Of a stretch of 64,000 nucleotides of DNA, positions 30,519 to 40,991 are shown piece after piece; within the stretch, counting starts at the first letter, position 1; each line of letters starts with the position of its first letter. The stretch lies in NCBI RefSeq assembly GCF_016774335.1, contig NZ_JAETWA010000026.1:23865-87864 (forward strand), written 5' to 3'. The notes under the pieces are model-generated. The model did not search any database. It had not been told where the DNA came from and saw nothing but the letters and a program-made list of their open reading frames with translations. A program made the position numbers and the translations under genes. The stretch comes from Luteimonas saliphila (lineage in GTDB: Bacteria > Pseudomonadota > Gammaproteobacteria > Xanthomonadales > Xanthomonadaceae).

Positions 30519-31205
30519 ATGATCCAGGACCACGACGACGGCGACGGATCGCGCTCGCGCCTCGCCGGATTCCTCGCGATGGCGCGCGACTACCTCGGCA
30601 TCGGCGGGCGGGTGCGGCGCGAGCCGCTGCGCGATGCGGAGGCCCTGCGCGGCTTCCTGTCCTCGCGCGCGAGCTTCATCGCCCAGACCAGCCTGTACGG
30701 CTACCTGCGCACGCGCGCCGGGCAGCGCTATCCGGAACTGTTCGAGAACGACGGCTTCGTCGAACTGCTCAACGCCGCCAAGTGGCACATGTGGCTGGCC
30801 TGCCTGTCCGACATCACGGTCTACGCGGGAGGACTGCTGGCCCGCGGCGGGATGCCGCCCGAACGGGTCGGCATGCTGATGCGGCGCCTGCTCGACGCCA
30901 CCCTCGACGAGACCGGCGTGCCGCAGGAGGCCGACGCGGGATTTCCCGAGCACGCCGCGCGCGTGCGCGCGCGCATCGCCCTGACGCCCTGGACCCGCAT
31001 CGGCGACGACGAAGGCTGTTTCCACGAAAGCCCCTCGGCGCTGGTCAAGCACGCGCCGATCGTCGAGAGCCTGATGCGGCTGGACGAGGAGATCGTGCGC
31101 AACTCGGTGAGCTTCCACTGGCAGGAAGTACGGCGCGATCTGCGCGAACTGCTCGAGGTCGAGTCGGTGGCGCAATCGTTCGAGGAGCTGACGTCCGGGG
31201 AATGA
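30519..31205 (+). CDS. Unrecognised cytoplasmic protein in the acetate cluster
   Basis: A 228-residue protein with no signal peptide or membrane segment, mostly alpha-helical. It is rich in conserved-looking aromatic and charged segments such as FLSSRASFIAQTSLYGYLRTR, YPELFENDGFVELLNAAKWHMW and ALVKHAPIVESLMRLDEEIV. Frame and codon use are those of a real gene. It follows the exonuclease gene by 57 bp on the same strand and probably belongs to the same transcript. I do not recognise the family. Confidence 0.72.
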   Translation: MIQDHDDGDGSRSRLAGFLAMARDYLGIGGRVRREPLRDAEALRGFLSSRASFIAQTSLYGYLRTRAGQRYPELFENDGFVELLNAAKWHMWLACLSDITVYAGGLLARGGMPPERVGMLMRRLLDATLDETGVPQEADAGFPEHAARVRARIALTPWTRIGDDEGCFHESPSALVKHAPIVESLMRLDEEIVRNSVSFHWQEVRRDLRELLEVESVAQSFEELTSGE

Positions 31206-31291
31206 GTGCGTTCGGATGAGCGCCGGATTGTCGCCGGCTCGCTGGACAACGCGCGAGCCGGTAACTCCCCGCGACTTCCGCGCGAACGCGG

Positions 31292-31690
31292 TCAGCCGCC
31301 CAGCAGCTTCTGCGTGATCCAGTACAGCCCCTGCGCGATCTGCCCTTCCAGCGGGAACGACAGCATCCCGACCACCGAGTAGCCCAGCACCCAGGGCATG
31401 ACGTAGAAGCGGGCCAGGAAGAAGAACCAGGCCACGTACAGCGGCACCATCGGCTGCACCAGGAACCCGGGGGTGATCGGCTCGAACAGCTTGAGCAGCG
31501 GGTCGGTGACCCGGACGAAAAAGCGGCTGAAGAAGAACTTGCTCTCCTCCGGCAGGAACAGGCGCATGCCGAAGCGTCCGATCAGGGTCCACATCACCAT
31601 GCCCAGCAGGTAGTCGATCACGACTGCGTACAGCGGTACTCCGGTCACCATGCGTTGTCGCGGCTCCTCGCCCCAGGCCTCGACGGCCAT
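31292..31690 (-). CDS. Small membrane protein, YggT-like
   Basis: A 132-residue protein with about four hydrophobic helices (YAVVIDYLLGMVMWTLIGRFGMRLF, PMVPLYVAWFFFLARFYVM, VLGYSVVGMLSF). The arrangement of FVRVTDPLLKLFEPITPG between helices resembles YggT-family proteins. ATG 31690 is used; ATG 31651 with GAGGAG upstream is an alternative. It lies downstream of the symporter terminator on the same strand. Function is unknown. Confidence 0.7.
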   Translation of the reverse strand: MAVEAWGEEPRQRMVTGVPLYAVVIDYLLGMVMWTLIGRFGMRLFLPEESKFFFSRFFVRVTDPLLKLFEPITPGFLVQPMVPLYVAWFFFLARFYVMPWVLGYSVVGMLSFPLEGQIAQGLYWITQKLLGG

Positions 31691-31702
31691 GCTCTCACAA
31701 TC

Positions 31703-31739
31703 AAAAGGATGCCGGGGGAGTCGCCTCGCCCCGGCATCC
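31703..31739 (-). terminator. Terminator after the symporter gene
   Basis: On the minus strand an 11-bp stem (GGATGCCGGGG / CCCCGGCATCC) with an 11-base loop is followed by TTTTGATTG. It begins 26 bases past the symporter stop codon. Confidence 0.8.
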
Positions 31740-31765
31740 GGTTTCCGAACTTGTCTACCGTCGGG

Positions 31766-33586
31766 TCAGTGGTGGCGCACCAGCGATTCGCCGCGCGGCA
31801 CGCGCACTGCGTCGACCATGCGCTGGGTCTCCTCGTCCGGCGCCGGAGTCAGCAGCGACACCGTGATCATCGCGATGAAGCTGGCGACCACGCCGACCAC
31901 GCCGAAGCGCAGGTGGTCGAGGCCCAGCCACGGCGTCATGCCGTTGCGCACCGCGATCAGGTAGCCCCAGCCGGCGATCAGGCCGACCACCATGCCCGCG
32001 ACCGCACCGGCACGGTTGGCGCGCTTCCACCACACGCCCAGCACCAGCGGCGCGAACAGGCCCGACATCGCGAAGCAGAAGGCCCAGGCCACCGCGCCGA
32101 GGATGCCTTCCAGCCGCATCGAGGCCACCGCCGCACCGGCCGCACCGATCACCAGCAGCAGGACGCGGGCGGTCAGCAGGCGCTTCCGGGTTTCGGCCTT
32201 CGGGTCGATGATCTTGTAGTACAGGTCGTGCGACAGGGTGTTGGCCATGGCCAGCAGCAGGCCGTCGGCGGTGGACAGCGCCGCCGCCAGGCCGCCGGCG
32301 GCCACCAGGCCCGAGATCACGTAGGGCAGACCGGCGAACTCCGGCGTGGCCAGCACGATGATGTCGGGGTTGAGGAAGAACTCGTTGATCTGCAGGATGC
32401 CGTCGCCGTTGGAATCGCGGATCGCCACCAGGCCGATCTCGCCCCAGTTCCGCACCCAGCCCAGCGCCTCGACGTCGGCGATCGCCTTGCCGAAGATCGA
32501 GCTGGCCAGGGTCGGGTCGAACAGCGAGAGCTTGCTCAGCGTGGCCAGGGCCGGCGCCGAGAAGTACAGCAGGAAGATGAAGAACAGCGACCAGGCCACC
32601 GAGCTGCGCGCCGCCTTGACCGACGGAGTGGTGAAGTAGCGCATCAGGATGTGCGGCAGCGATGCGGTGCCGACCATCATGCAGAACGCCAGGGTCACGA
32701 ACTGCCACGCGGCCAGGGCCCCGTCCGCCGGCGAGGCGTGCAGGGTGGTCAGCGCCGAGAGGCCGGCGACGGTATCGACCGGTGCGGTGCCCACGCCGAG
32801 CAGCGGCTCGAGTTCCTGGATGCGTTCCACCGCGGGGCCGTACTGCAGCTGCGGGAACCAGCCGAAGCCCTGCGCGCCCGACATCCACACGATCGGCAGG
32901 ATGTAGGCCACGATCAGCACGATGTACTGCGCCACCTGGGTCCAGGTCACCGCGCGCATGCCGCCGAGCATCGAGCACACCAGGATGCCGACCAGGCCCA
33001 GCCAGCAGGCGAGCTCGAACGGGATCAGGAAGGCGCGTGCGGCGATCGTGCCGGTGGCGGTGATCTGCGCGGTGACGTAGGTGAACGAGGCCACGATCAG
33101 CACCACGATCGCGCAGAACCGGGTCAGCTTGCCGCCGTAGCGCGTGCCGATGAAGTCGGGCACGGTGTAGCAGCCGAACTTGCGCAGGTACGGCGCCATC
33201 AGGGTCGCGACCAGGATGTAGCCGCCGGTCCAGCCGACCACGAAGGCCAGGTACGGATAGCCGGACATGAAGATGCCGCCGGCCATCGCCACGAACGACG
33301 CGCCCGACATCCAGTCCGCCGCCGTCGCCATGCCGTTGAACACCGGCGGCACGCTGCGGCCGGCGAGGTAATACGCATCCGCTGCCGCGGTCCGCGACAG
33401 CACGCCGATGAAGGCGTAGATGCCGATGGTGAAGGCGACGAAGCTCAGGCCGATGGCGCGCGCGCTGAGCCCGAACTGCTCCAGTACCGCCATCAGCGCG
33501 AAGAACGCGAGGAACCCGCCGGTGTAGATCGCGTAGATCTTCGGCAGGCTTTGTGTGAAGGACTTGCCTTCGAATTCCAGTGCCAT
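31766..33586 (-). CDS. Sodium:solute symporter, VC2705 subfamily (acetate uptake)
   Basis: A 606-residue SSS-family transporter with about 13 membrane helices. Family signatures include AAADAYYLAGRSVPPVFNGMATAADWMSGASF near the start, GYILVATLMAPYLRKFG and GLVAAGGLAAALSTADGLLLAMANTLSHD. It pairs with a DUF4212 small subunit immediately upstream, the arrangement that defines the VC2705 subgroup, and with acs, CrbR and CrbS nearby; acetate or another short-chain acid is the likely substrate. An EF-hand-like loop, DSNGDGILQINE (residues 391-402), sits between helices. GGGGATACGTC precedes the ATG. A terminator follows. Confidence 0.9.
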   Translation of the reverse strand: MALEFEGKSFTQSLPKIYAIYTGGFLAFFALMAVLEQFGLSARAIGLSFVAFTIGIYAFIGVLSRTAAADAYYLAGRSVPPVFNGMATAADWMSGASFVAMAGGIFMSGYPYLAFVVGWTGGYILVATLMAPYLRKFGCYTVPDFIGTRYGGKLTRFCAIVVLIVASFTYVTAQITATGTIAARAFLIPFELACWLGLVGILVCSMLGGMRAVTWTQVAQYIVLIVAYILPIVWMSGAQGFGWFPQLQYGPAVERIQELEPLLGVGTAPVDTVAGLSALTTLHASPADGALAAWQFVTLAFCMMVGTASLPHILMRYFTTPSVKAARSSVAWSLFFIFLLYFSAPALATLSKLSLFDPTLASSIFGKAIADVEALGWVRNWGEIGLVAIRDSNGDGILQINEFFLNPDIIVLATPEFAGLPYVISGLVAAGGLAAALSTADGLLLAMANTLSHDLYYKIIDPKAETRKRLLTARVLLLVIGAAGAAVASMRLEGILGAVAWAFCFAMSGLFAPLVLGVWWKRANRAGAVAGMVVGLIAGWGYLIAVRNGMTPWLGLDHLRFGVVGVVASFIAMITVSLLTPAPDEETQRMVDAVRVPRGESLVRHH

Positions 33587-33604
33587 GACGTATCCCCTAG
33601 GTTG

Positions 33605-33856
33605 TCAGTCTTCTTCGTGGACGCCGTACTTGACGTCGATGGCGTGCTGCTGCCTGCTGAACAGGAACAGCTGGACGACGAACACGGCCAGCGACCCCTG
33701 CGCGGCCATGTAGTACCCCAGCGGCCAGCCGAGGAAACGGATGTGGTTGATGTCGTGGGCGAACCAGTGGATCAGGAACGCGAAGACGAACCAGACCGCA
33801 AGGTGGGCGAGCGTCAGGTTGCGGGTCTTGCGCCAGTGTTCAGTGTCTGCACTCAT
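33605..33856 (-). CDS. DUF4212 small subunit of the sodium symporter
   Basis: An 83-residue membrane protein with two helices (LTLAHLAVWFVFAFLIHWFA and YYMAAQGSLAVFVVQLFLFS) and a charged C-terminus ending DVKYGVHEED. Members of this family are encoded directly before VC2705-type symporters and are thought to be their small subunit. GGAGG lies ten bases before the ATG, and the symporter begins 18 bases after its stop. Confidence 0.9.
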   Translation of the reverse strand: MSADTEHWRKTRNLTLAHLAVWFVFAFLIHWFAHDINHIRFLGWPLGYYMAAQGSLAVFVVQLFLFSRQQHAIDVKYGVHEED

Positions 33857-33919
33857 GGTTGAAACGCCTCCGTGGATCTTCAGGTGTCGAACGCCGGATG
33901 GTTCCCGTTGCCGGAGTCG

Positions 33920-33947
33920 GCGGGGCCGCCTTTGACGGCGGCCCCGC
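33920..33947. terminator. GC-rich hairpin between the porin and symporter genes
   Basis: A perfect 11-bp stem (GCGGGGCCGCC / GGCGGCCCCGC) with a 6-base loop lies 13 bases past the porin stop codon. There is no T tract on either strand, so it may attenuate or stabilise rather than fully terminate the transcript. Confidence 0.6.
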
Positions 33948-33959
33948 GCGGACGACGGA

Positions 33960-35363
33960 CTAGAAGGAATACTTGACGGTGGTCTGGATACGCTTCAGGT
34001 CGCCCTTGCGGTCGTCCTCGAGCGCGCGCTCGCCCCAGCTGATCTCGGCGCCGACGTCCAGCTTCGGGAACGGCGAATAGATCACGTTGGCGTGGAACGA
34101 TTGCGCGCGTTCGACCGCCGCCCAGCTTCCCGGCCCCCATCCCGCCAGGCCGCGGTCGTTGTCGAACTCGGCGACCGAGTACATCAGGTTGGTGCGCAGC
34201 TGCGGGGTGAAGGCGTGGCGCCACGCGACGAAGCCACCGGCGCCGTTCTGCGCGTGCAGCTCGCCGTTGGCGTCGAGCACGGCGTCGGCGCCGAGGCCGA
34301 AGGCCATGTAGCGGCCGATGCCGGCGCCGTAGTTGGCCATCCAGCGGATGTCGTCGCTGGCGCCGAGGTTGAAGCGTCCCGACAGGCTGACCGCGGCCCC
34401 GCTGGTGCTTTCGGTGCCGGACTTGAGCTGGCGCACCAGGCCGGCGACGCTGAAGTGGCCCCAGTCGCCCTTGGTCACGTAGCGCGCGGTGAGGTCGGGC
34501 ATGAGGTTGCTGCCGCCGGCGTTGTTGCGCGCCGCGGTGGCGACGCTGCTGACCGTGGTGAGCGGGTTCTCCAGGGCGACCGAGAACGGACCCTTGGTGT
34601 AGCGGACCTGGGCCTGGCGGACGAAGGTGGTGCCCTCGGTTACGCCGACGAAGTCCACCGCCTCGGGGAGCGCAGCCACGTCCTGGAAGTTGGACCAGGT
34701 CTGGCCGGCCAGCCAGTTGTTCCAGGTCACGAACGCGTGGCGGAGCGTGACGCCATGGGTGTTGGTCGCCACCTCGTTGCCCAGATTGGCGCTGCCGCCG
34801 CCGAACATGTCTGCCTCGATGAAGCCGCGGAACTTGTCGCCGCCCTCGCTGGTGAAGTCGGCGGCCAGCCAGAAGCGCGAGAACGCGGCATGCACGTCGG
34901 TGTACGGATCGGTGTCGGGCTCGGCGCCGTTGGCGACCACCGGGATCGTGGCCGGCACGTAGAACAGCCGTCCGGCCGAGCCTTCGGCGATCGCGCCGTC
35001 GCTGGTGTCGGTGGTCATCGCATCGAGCTTGATGAAGCCGCCGTAGGAGAACGCGCTGCCCGGCGTGGCTCCGGTCAGGATCGGCGAGCCCTGGATGCGC
35101 GGCTTGCCGTCGGCCGGCGCCCCCTGCGCCACCCGCACCTCGTCGAGCTGGGTCCTGGTCGCCGCGACCGTGGCCTGGGTCTCGGCGACCGAGGCCTGCG
35201 TCTGCTGCTGCGATTGCAGCAATGCCTGCACCTGCGCTTCGAGCTGGGCGATGCGCGCCTCCAGTTCCCGTTCCTTCGCGGTCTGCCCGAACGCCATCCC
35301 CGGCGCCATCAGGGCCACCATCATCGCAACCGCCAGCGGTCGCATCGGCCTGTGTCTTGTCAT
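33960..35363 (-). CDS. DcaP-like outer-membrane porin
   Basis: A 467-residue porin with a signal peptide (MMVALMAPGMAFGQ), an N-terminal coiled coil (KERELEARIAQLEAQVQALL with Gln-rich continuation) and a beta-barrel beginning FSYGGFIKLDAMTTDTSDG and ending QTTVKYSF. This layout matches the DcaP-like trimeric porins that take up dicarboxylic and other organic acids. GGGAGGGG lies before the ATG. It is divergent from acs and upstream of the symporter pair, so passage of acetate or related acids through the outer membrane is likely. Confidence 0.85.
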   Translation of the reverse strand: MTRHRPMRPLAVAMMVALMAPGMAFGQTAKERELEARIAQLEAQVQALLQSQQQTQASVAETQATVAATRTQLDEVRVAQGAPADGKPRIQGSPILTGATPGSAFSYGGFIKLDAMTTDTSDGAIAEGSAGRLFYVPATIPVVANGAEPDTDPYTDVHAAFSRFWLAADFTSEGGDKFRGFIEADMFGGGSANLGNEVATNTHGVTLRHAFVTWNNWLAGQTWSNFQDVAALPEAVDFVGVTEGTTFVRQAQVRYTKGPFSVALENPLTTVSSVATAARNNAGGSNLMPDLTARYVTKGDWGHFSVAGLVRQLKSGTESTSGAAVSLSGRFNLGASDDIRWMANYGAGIGRYMAFGLGADAVLDANGELHAQNGAGGFVAWRHAFTPQLRTNLMYSVAEFDNDRGLAGWGPGSWAAVERAQSFHANVIYSPFPKLDVGAEISWGERALEDDRKGDLKRIQTTVKYSF

Positions 35364-35441
35364 GAAGTTCCCCTCCCAGAGACGTGTGTGTACGCACTAG
35401 CACGGCGAGGCTGCGCGCCGGGGACGACCGTGCCTATTCGT

Positions 35442-35501
35442 CTTTGGTAGGGGGCGGTATTGCGTGCGACCAAAGTCCAAGGCCTGTGTTGCGTTGCAAC
35501 A
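35442..35501. promoter_or_regulatory. Two inverted repeats in the porin-acs control region
   Basis: CTTTGGT (35442-35448) and ACCAAAG (35469-35475) form exact arms 20 bases apart, and TGTTGCGTTGCAACA (35487-35501) is a 6-bp palindrome with a 3-base centre. Both lie 70-130 bases upstream of the acs ATG in the gap shared with the divergent porin gene. CrbR, encoded just past acs, is the obvious candidate to bind here, but I cannot match a known consensus. Confidence 0.4.
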
Positions 35502-35569
35502 TGCGTGGATGCGGCACACTGGCGGGCGATGCAGGATCGATTGCCGGACGCAAGCCTCGGGAGGGCGAC

Positions 35570-37513
<1,944 letters not shown>

Positions 37514-37561
37514 CCCGGTTGCTCGGCTTGGGTCGGCCAGGGAGCGGCGAGCCGAGGTGGC

Positions 37562-37638
37562 TGTCATCCCGAGCGAAGCGAGGGATCTCCTGTCGGCTGC
37601 AGGGACGAAGCAGATCCCTCGCTTCGCTCGGGATGACA
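37562..37638. repeat. Perfect 27-bp inverted repeat between acs and crbR
   Basis: Arms 37562-37588 and 37612-37638 are exact reverse complements (left arm TGTCATCCCGAGCGAAGCGA...) with a 23-base interior. It shares 19 of 25 aligned arm positions with the repeat at 25.7 kb. Similar GTCATCCCGAGCGAAGCGAG elements are scattered in many bacterial genomes. It may terminate acs transcription. Confidence 0.92.
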
Positions 37639-37789
37639 AGAATAGGGAGTTTCTCGGTCCGGTGAATTCTTCGGCTCCATTGAAGGCTTCGACGTCAGTG
37701 AACGCCCGGACCCGTCGCGTTGTCGAAGTGTCGCGCCGGCGCCCCTGCAGGCGCAGTTGCCAGTTCCGCAGGAGGCGGGGCCCCAACGC

Positions 37790-38458
37790 ATGACCACCAT
37801 TCTCGTAGCCGACGACCACCCCCTGTTCCGCGAGGCACTGCGCGGCGCGGTGGTGCGCGTGATCCCGAACGCCGAACTGCACGAAGCCGAGAACGCGCAG
37901 GGCCTGTACGCGATGGCCGACGCCCATCCCGACGCCGACCTCCTCCTGCTCGACCTCAACATGCCCGGCGCCCAGGGTTTCAGCGCACTCGTGCACCTGC
38001 GCGGGCTGCACCCGCAACTGCCGGTGGTGATGGTGTCCGCGCGCGAGGAGCCGGCCGTGATCCGGCGCGCGCTCGACCACGGCGCGATGGGCTTCATCCC
38101 CAAATCCTCCAACGCCGAGGCGCTCGGCACCGCCCTGCGCCACGTCCTCGAAGGCGACCGCTGGGTGCCGGAGATCGCCAGCGGCGCGCCGGACACCGCG
38201 CCCGACGAGCACGAGGTCGCCGCGCGCGTGCGCGAGCTCACGCCGCAGCAGTTCCGGGTGCTGCAGATGCTCGGCTCGGGCAAGCTCAACAAGCAGATCG
38301 GTTACGAGCTGGGCGTGTCCGAGGCCACGATCAAGGCGCACATGAGCGCGATCCTGCGCAAGCTCGGCGCGTCCAACCGGACCCAGGCGGTGCTGATGGC
38401 GGGCAAGCTTTCGGTCGATCCGGACAAGGTCGTCGCGCCGGACGGCGAGTTCGACTGA
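37790..38458 (+). CDS. crbR: LuxR/NarL-type response regulator CrbR (ErdR)
   Basis: A 222-residue regulator. The receiver has ILVADDHPLFREAL, the phosphoacceptor in LLLLDLNMPGAQG and GFIPKSSNAEAL. A GerE/LuxR helix-turn-helix follows with LTPQQFRVLQMLGSGKLNKQIGYEL and VSEATIKAHMSAILRKL. Position directly after acs and the presence of a symporter-type kinase in the window identify it as CrbR/ErdR, which activates acs and acetate genes in Vibrio and Pseudomonas. The ATG at 37790 fits the family; the frame extends 33 bases upstream to a TTG. It converges on the next gene with a 16-bp gap. Confidence 0.88.
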   Translation: MTTILVADDHPLFREALRGAVVRVIPNAELHEAENAQGLYAMADAHPDADLLLLDLNMPGAQGFSALVHLRGLHPQLPVVMVSAREEPAVIRRALDHGAMGFIPKSSNAEALGTALRHVLEGDRWVPEIASGAPDTAPDEHEVAARVRELTPQQFRVLQMLGSGKLNKQIGYELGVSEATIKAHMSAILRKLGASNRTQAVLMAGKLSVDPDKVVAPDGEFD

Positions 38459-38474
38459 TCGTCGCCGCGCGCGG

Positions 38475-39131
38475 TCAGTACGCGTGGCGGTGCTTGCCGA
38501 AGCGGTCCAGGTAGTCGCGCGCGAACGGGTCGAGCGGCATGTCGCCGAGGTCGGCGCGATCGTACGTGCGCAGGTCGGCGATGGCGGTGAACGCGCCCGT
38601 GGCCGCGACGCGTTCCAGCGAGCGCAGGCGCAGGCGGTAGTCGGCCACGCGGTAGTCCGCAGGCAGCCCGACCGCATCCAGCCACTCCAGCGTCACCCTG
38701 CGGCCTGCGGCATCGCGACCGGCAAGACGCGTGGCGTCCTCGCCGAAGCGCTGCGCGCTCCCCGCGCCGCGCAGGGAGGCGCGCAGGGACGGTGGCACGA
38801 TCCCGGCCAGCGTGTCCCAGTCGGGCAACTCGTCGAGCGCGCGCAGGTCGCCGGGCGAGGCGACGACGACCGCGCCGCGCCCGGAGAACACCTCGGTGCG
38901 TTCGATGCCGTCGTCGAGCCGCCGCCAGATCCGCGGCGGCATGGCATCGCTGCCGCGGTACTCCACGCGCGCGTCGTCGCGCACGACGACCAGCGCGTGC
39001 CGGCGAGCGCCCTCGTGGATCTCGTACTCGGCGCGCCAGGCATCGGCGGCCCATCCCTGGCCGGCGATGCAGGACGCCAGCAGCCACAGGGCGATCCGCG
39101 GACCGCTCGCGTGGCGGCGCACCGGCCTCAC
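38475..39131 (-). CDS. Secreted protein of unknown function coupled to phoA
   Basis: A 218-residue exported protein. The N-terminus (IALWLLASCIAGQGWAAD) could be cleaved after GWA by signal peptidase I or used as a lipobox at LASC. The mature region is beta-rich: AWRAEYEIHEGARRHALVVV, GIERTEVFSGRGAVVVASPG and RVTLEWLDAVGLPADYRV. It resembles DUF6134-like small secreted proteins only loosely. Its GTG overlaps the phoA stop (GTGA), so it is co-translated with the phosphatase and may be an accessory envelope protein. Confidence 0.72.
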   Translation of the reverse strand: MRPVRRHASGPRIALWLLASCIAGQGWAADAWRAEYEIHEGARRHALVVVRDDARVEYRGSDAMPPRIWRRLDDGIERTEVFSGRGAVVVASPGDLRALDELPDWDTLAGIVPPSLRASLRGAGSAQRFGEDATRLAGRDAAGRRVTLEWLDAVGLPADYRVADYRLRLRSLERVAATGAFTAIADLRTYDRADLGDMPLDPFARDYLDRFGKHRHAY

Positions 39132-40810
39132 CTGCGGACCGGCGGCTTGCCGCCGCCCAGGCCCGCACGTAGGTCGGCTTCCATCAGTGGTGGCGCCAGC
39201 GGCGGGCGCGTCAGCTTGCCTGCCGGCGACCCTGCGCCCGACCCGCTGCAGCCGCCGAACAGCGCGCACAGGAACGCGTTGATGTCCTTCTGCGACTGCG
39301 ACATCACGTGGAAGATCACGTTCTGCTCGACCACGCCCTGGAACGCGTGCGCGCCGGGGCCGCTGGCGTAGATGCCCACGTCCTCGCCGGCGTGGGTCTC
39401 GCTGCCCAGGGGCAGGGTGGCTTCCTGCAGGAAGTCGGGATGCGCGGTGTCGGTGGTGGTCAGGTCGGGGCGGCCGTTGCCGCCGCGGTAGCCGGGGCCG
39501 TTGGCATAGCCGAGCGTGGTGTACGGCTTGCCGTCGCCGGCGAGCGCGAACTGGCCTTCGCTGACCACCTTGCCGAGGATGTCGTTGCCGCGGTCGGGAT
39601 AGCCGGCGATCGTGAACACGTGGCTGTGGTCGGCGCTGACCACGATCAACGTGTCGTCCTCCGACGTCAGGTTGCGCGCCACGCGCACCGCGTCCGACAG
39701 CGCGATGGTGTCCGACAGCGCGCGGCTGGCGTTGCCGGCATGGTGGCTGTGGTCGATGCGGCCGCCCTCGACCACCAGCAAGAAGCCCTTGCCCGTGTCG
39801 TTGGCCTGCAGCACCTGGATCGCCTTGCGCGTCATCGCCGCGAGCGAAGGCTCCTTGCCGGTGTCGTCGGCACGGTCGTGCTCGTACTCCATGTGCGAGC
39901 GCTCGAACAGGCCCAGCAGCTTGCGCGTGCTGGCCGGGTCGATCGCGTTGAACTGCGCGCGGTTCCACACGTACGCCGCGCCGGGGCGACTGGCCCACTC
40001 CTGCGCGAGGTTGCGGCCATCCTTGCGGCGACCGAAGGCGCCGGCGTCCTCCGGGTCCGCCGCGGTGTTCGGCAGGAAGTAGCTGCGGCCGCCGCCGAGC
40101 ACGACTTCCAGCCCGTCGCCGTAGGGGAATTCGATCAGCTGGCGCGCAATGTCCTTGCAGCCGTTCGCCTTCGCCTCGGCGCTGAGCTCGGCGTCGCTTT
40201 CCCAGTCGCGGTTGGGCGTGTGGGCGTAGGTGGCGGCCGGGGTGGCATGGGTGATGCGCGCGGTGCTGACGACGCCCGTCGCCAGGCCCAGCGCCTCGGC
40301 GATCTCGAGGATGCTCGCCACGCCCTGTCCGTCGGCCGAGGCGCAGTCGTTGTGGCGCGCGTACTGGGTCACGCCGATCACACCCTGGTTGGTCTTGATG
40401 CCGGCGACCATCGCGGTCATGGTCGGCGCCGAATCCGGGGTCTGGCCGTCGACTGAGTAGGTCTTCGACAGTGCGACGTAGGGCAGGCGCTCGAAGCTGA
40501 GCCGGTTTTCCTCGCCGGTGGCGCCCTTGCGCTGACCCTCGAGGATGCGCGCCGCGGTCACCGTCGACAGGCCCATGCCGTCGCCGACGAACAGGATCAC
40601 GTTCCTGGCCTTGCCGGGTTTGGGCGTTTGCGCCGCGGCGGCGCGGGCGGTCTGCGCGCCCTGGTCGTACCAGCGCCGTGGCGTCTCGCCGTTGACCGCC
40701 TTGGCGCGTACGCCCTCGCGCCGGGGATGCATCTGGTCGGCAGCAAGGCTCGGCAGGGCGAGCGTGGCGGCGGCGATCGCCGTGCACAACAGGGTGGGCA
40801 GCGGACGCAT
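39128..40810 (-). CDS. phoA: Alkaline phosphatase, PhoA family
   Basis: A 560-residue periplasmic alkaline phosphatase with a signal peptide (LCTAIAAATLALPSLAADQ). The core has NVILFVGDGMGLSTVTAARI (first metal Asp), PDSAPTMTAMVAGIKTNQG with Ser127 as nucleophile, STARITHATPAATYAH, GKGFLLVVEGGRIDHSHHAGNA and VVSADHSHVFTI (remaining metal ligands). A low-complexity Gly/Pro/Arg tail follows the catalytic core. It belongs to the same superfamily as E. coli PhoA but lies in an acetate neighbourhood. A weak PhoB-like repeat lies 47 bases upstream of the ATG. Confidence 0.93.
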   Translation of the reverse strand: MRPLPTLLCTAIAAATLALPSLAADQMHPRREGVRAKAVNGETPRRWYDQGAQTARAAAAQTPKPGKARNVILFVGDGMGLSTVTAARILEGQRKGATGEENRLSFERLPYVALSKTYSVDGQTPDSAPTMTAMVAGIKTNQGVIGVTQYARHNDCASADGQGVASILEIAEALGLATGVVSTARITHATPAATYAHTPNRDWESDAELSAEAKANGCKDIARQLIEFPYGDGLEVVLGGGRSYFLPNTAADPEDAGAFGRRKDGRNLAQEWASRPGAAYVWNRAQFNAIDPASTRKLLGLFERSHMEYEHDRADDTGKEPSLAAMTRKAIQVLQANDTGKGFLLVVEGGRIDHSHHAGNASRALSDTIALSDAVRVARNLTSEDDTLIVVSADHSHVFTIAGYPDRGNDILGKVVSEGQFALAGDGKPYTTLGYANGPGYRGGNGRPDLTTTDTAHPDFLQEATLPLGSETHAGEDVGIYASGPGAHAFQGVVEQNVIFHVMSQSQKDINAFLCALFGGCSGSGAGSPAGKLTRPPLAPPLMEADLRAGLGGGKPPVRR

Positions 40811-40856
40811 GGCAGGCTCCGGGGGGTGGGGGGAGCCGCCACGCTAGGCGGCGCAG

Positions 40857-40874
40857 GTGTCGCATGGGTGACAG
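40857..40874 (-). promoter_or_regulatory. Weak candidate PhoB box upstream of phoA
   Basis: Read on the minus strand, CTGTCACCCATGCGACAC has one perfect half (CTGTCAC) and one degenerate half (GCGACAC) with the PhoB spacing of four bases. It lies 47 bases upstream of the phoA start, where an activator site is expected. The second half is poor. Confidence 0.35.
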
Positions 40875-40991
40875 CGCGCGTTCGATGTCATGACGAGCGT
40901 GCGGCAGCCGGACGGCGCGCACGAGCTGCGTGTGCCGGAGGTCGCATTCGCCCGTCGCCGCAGCGCATGCGATCACCCGTTGGCATTCACC

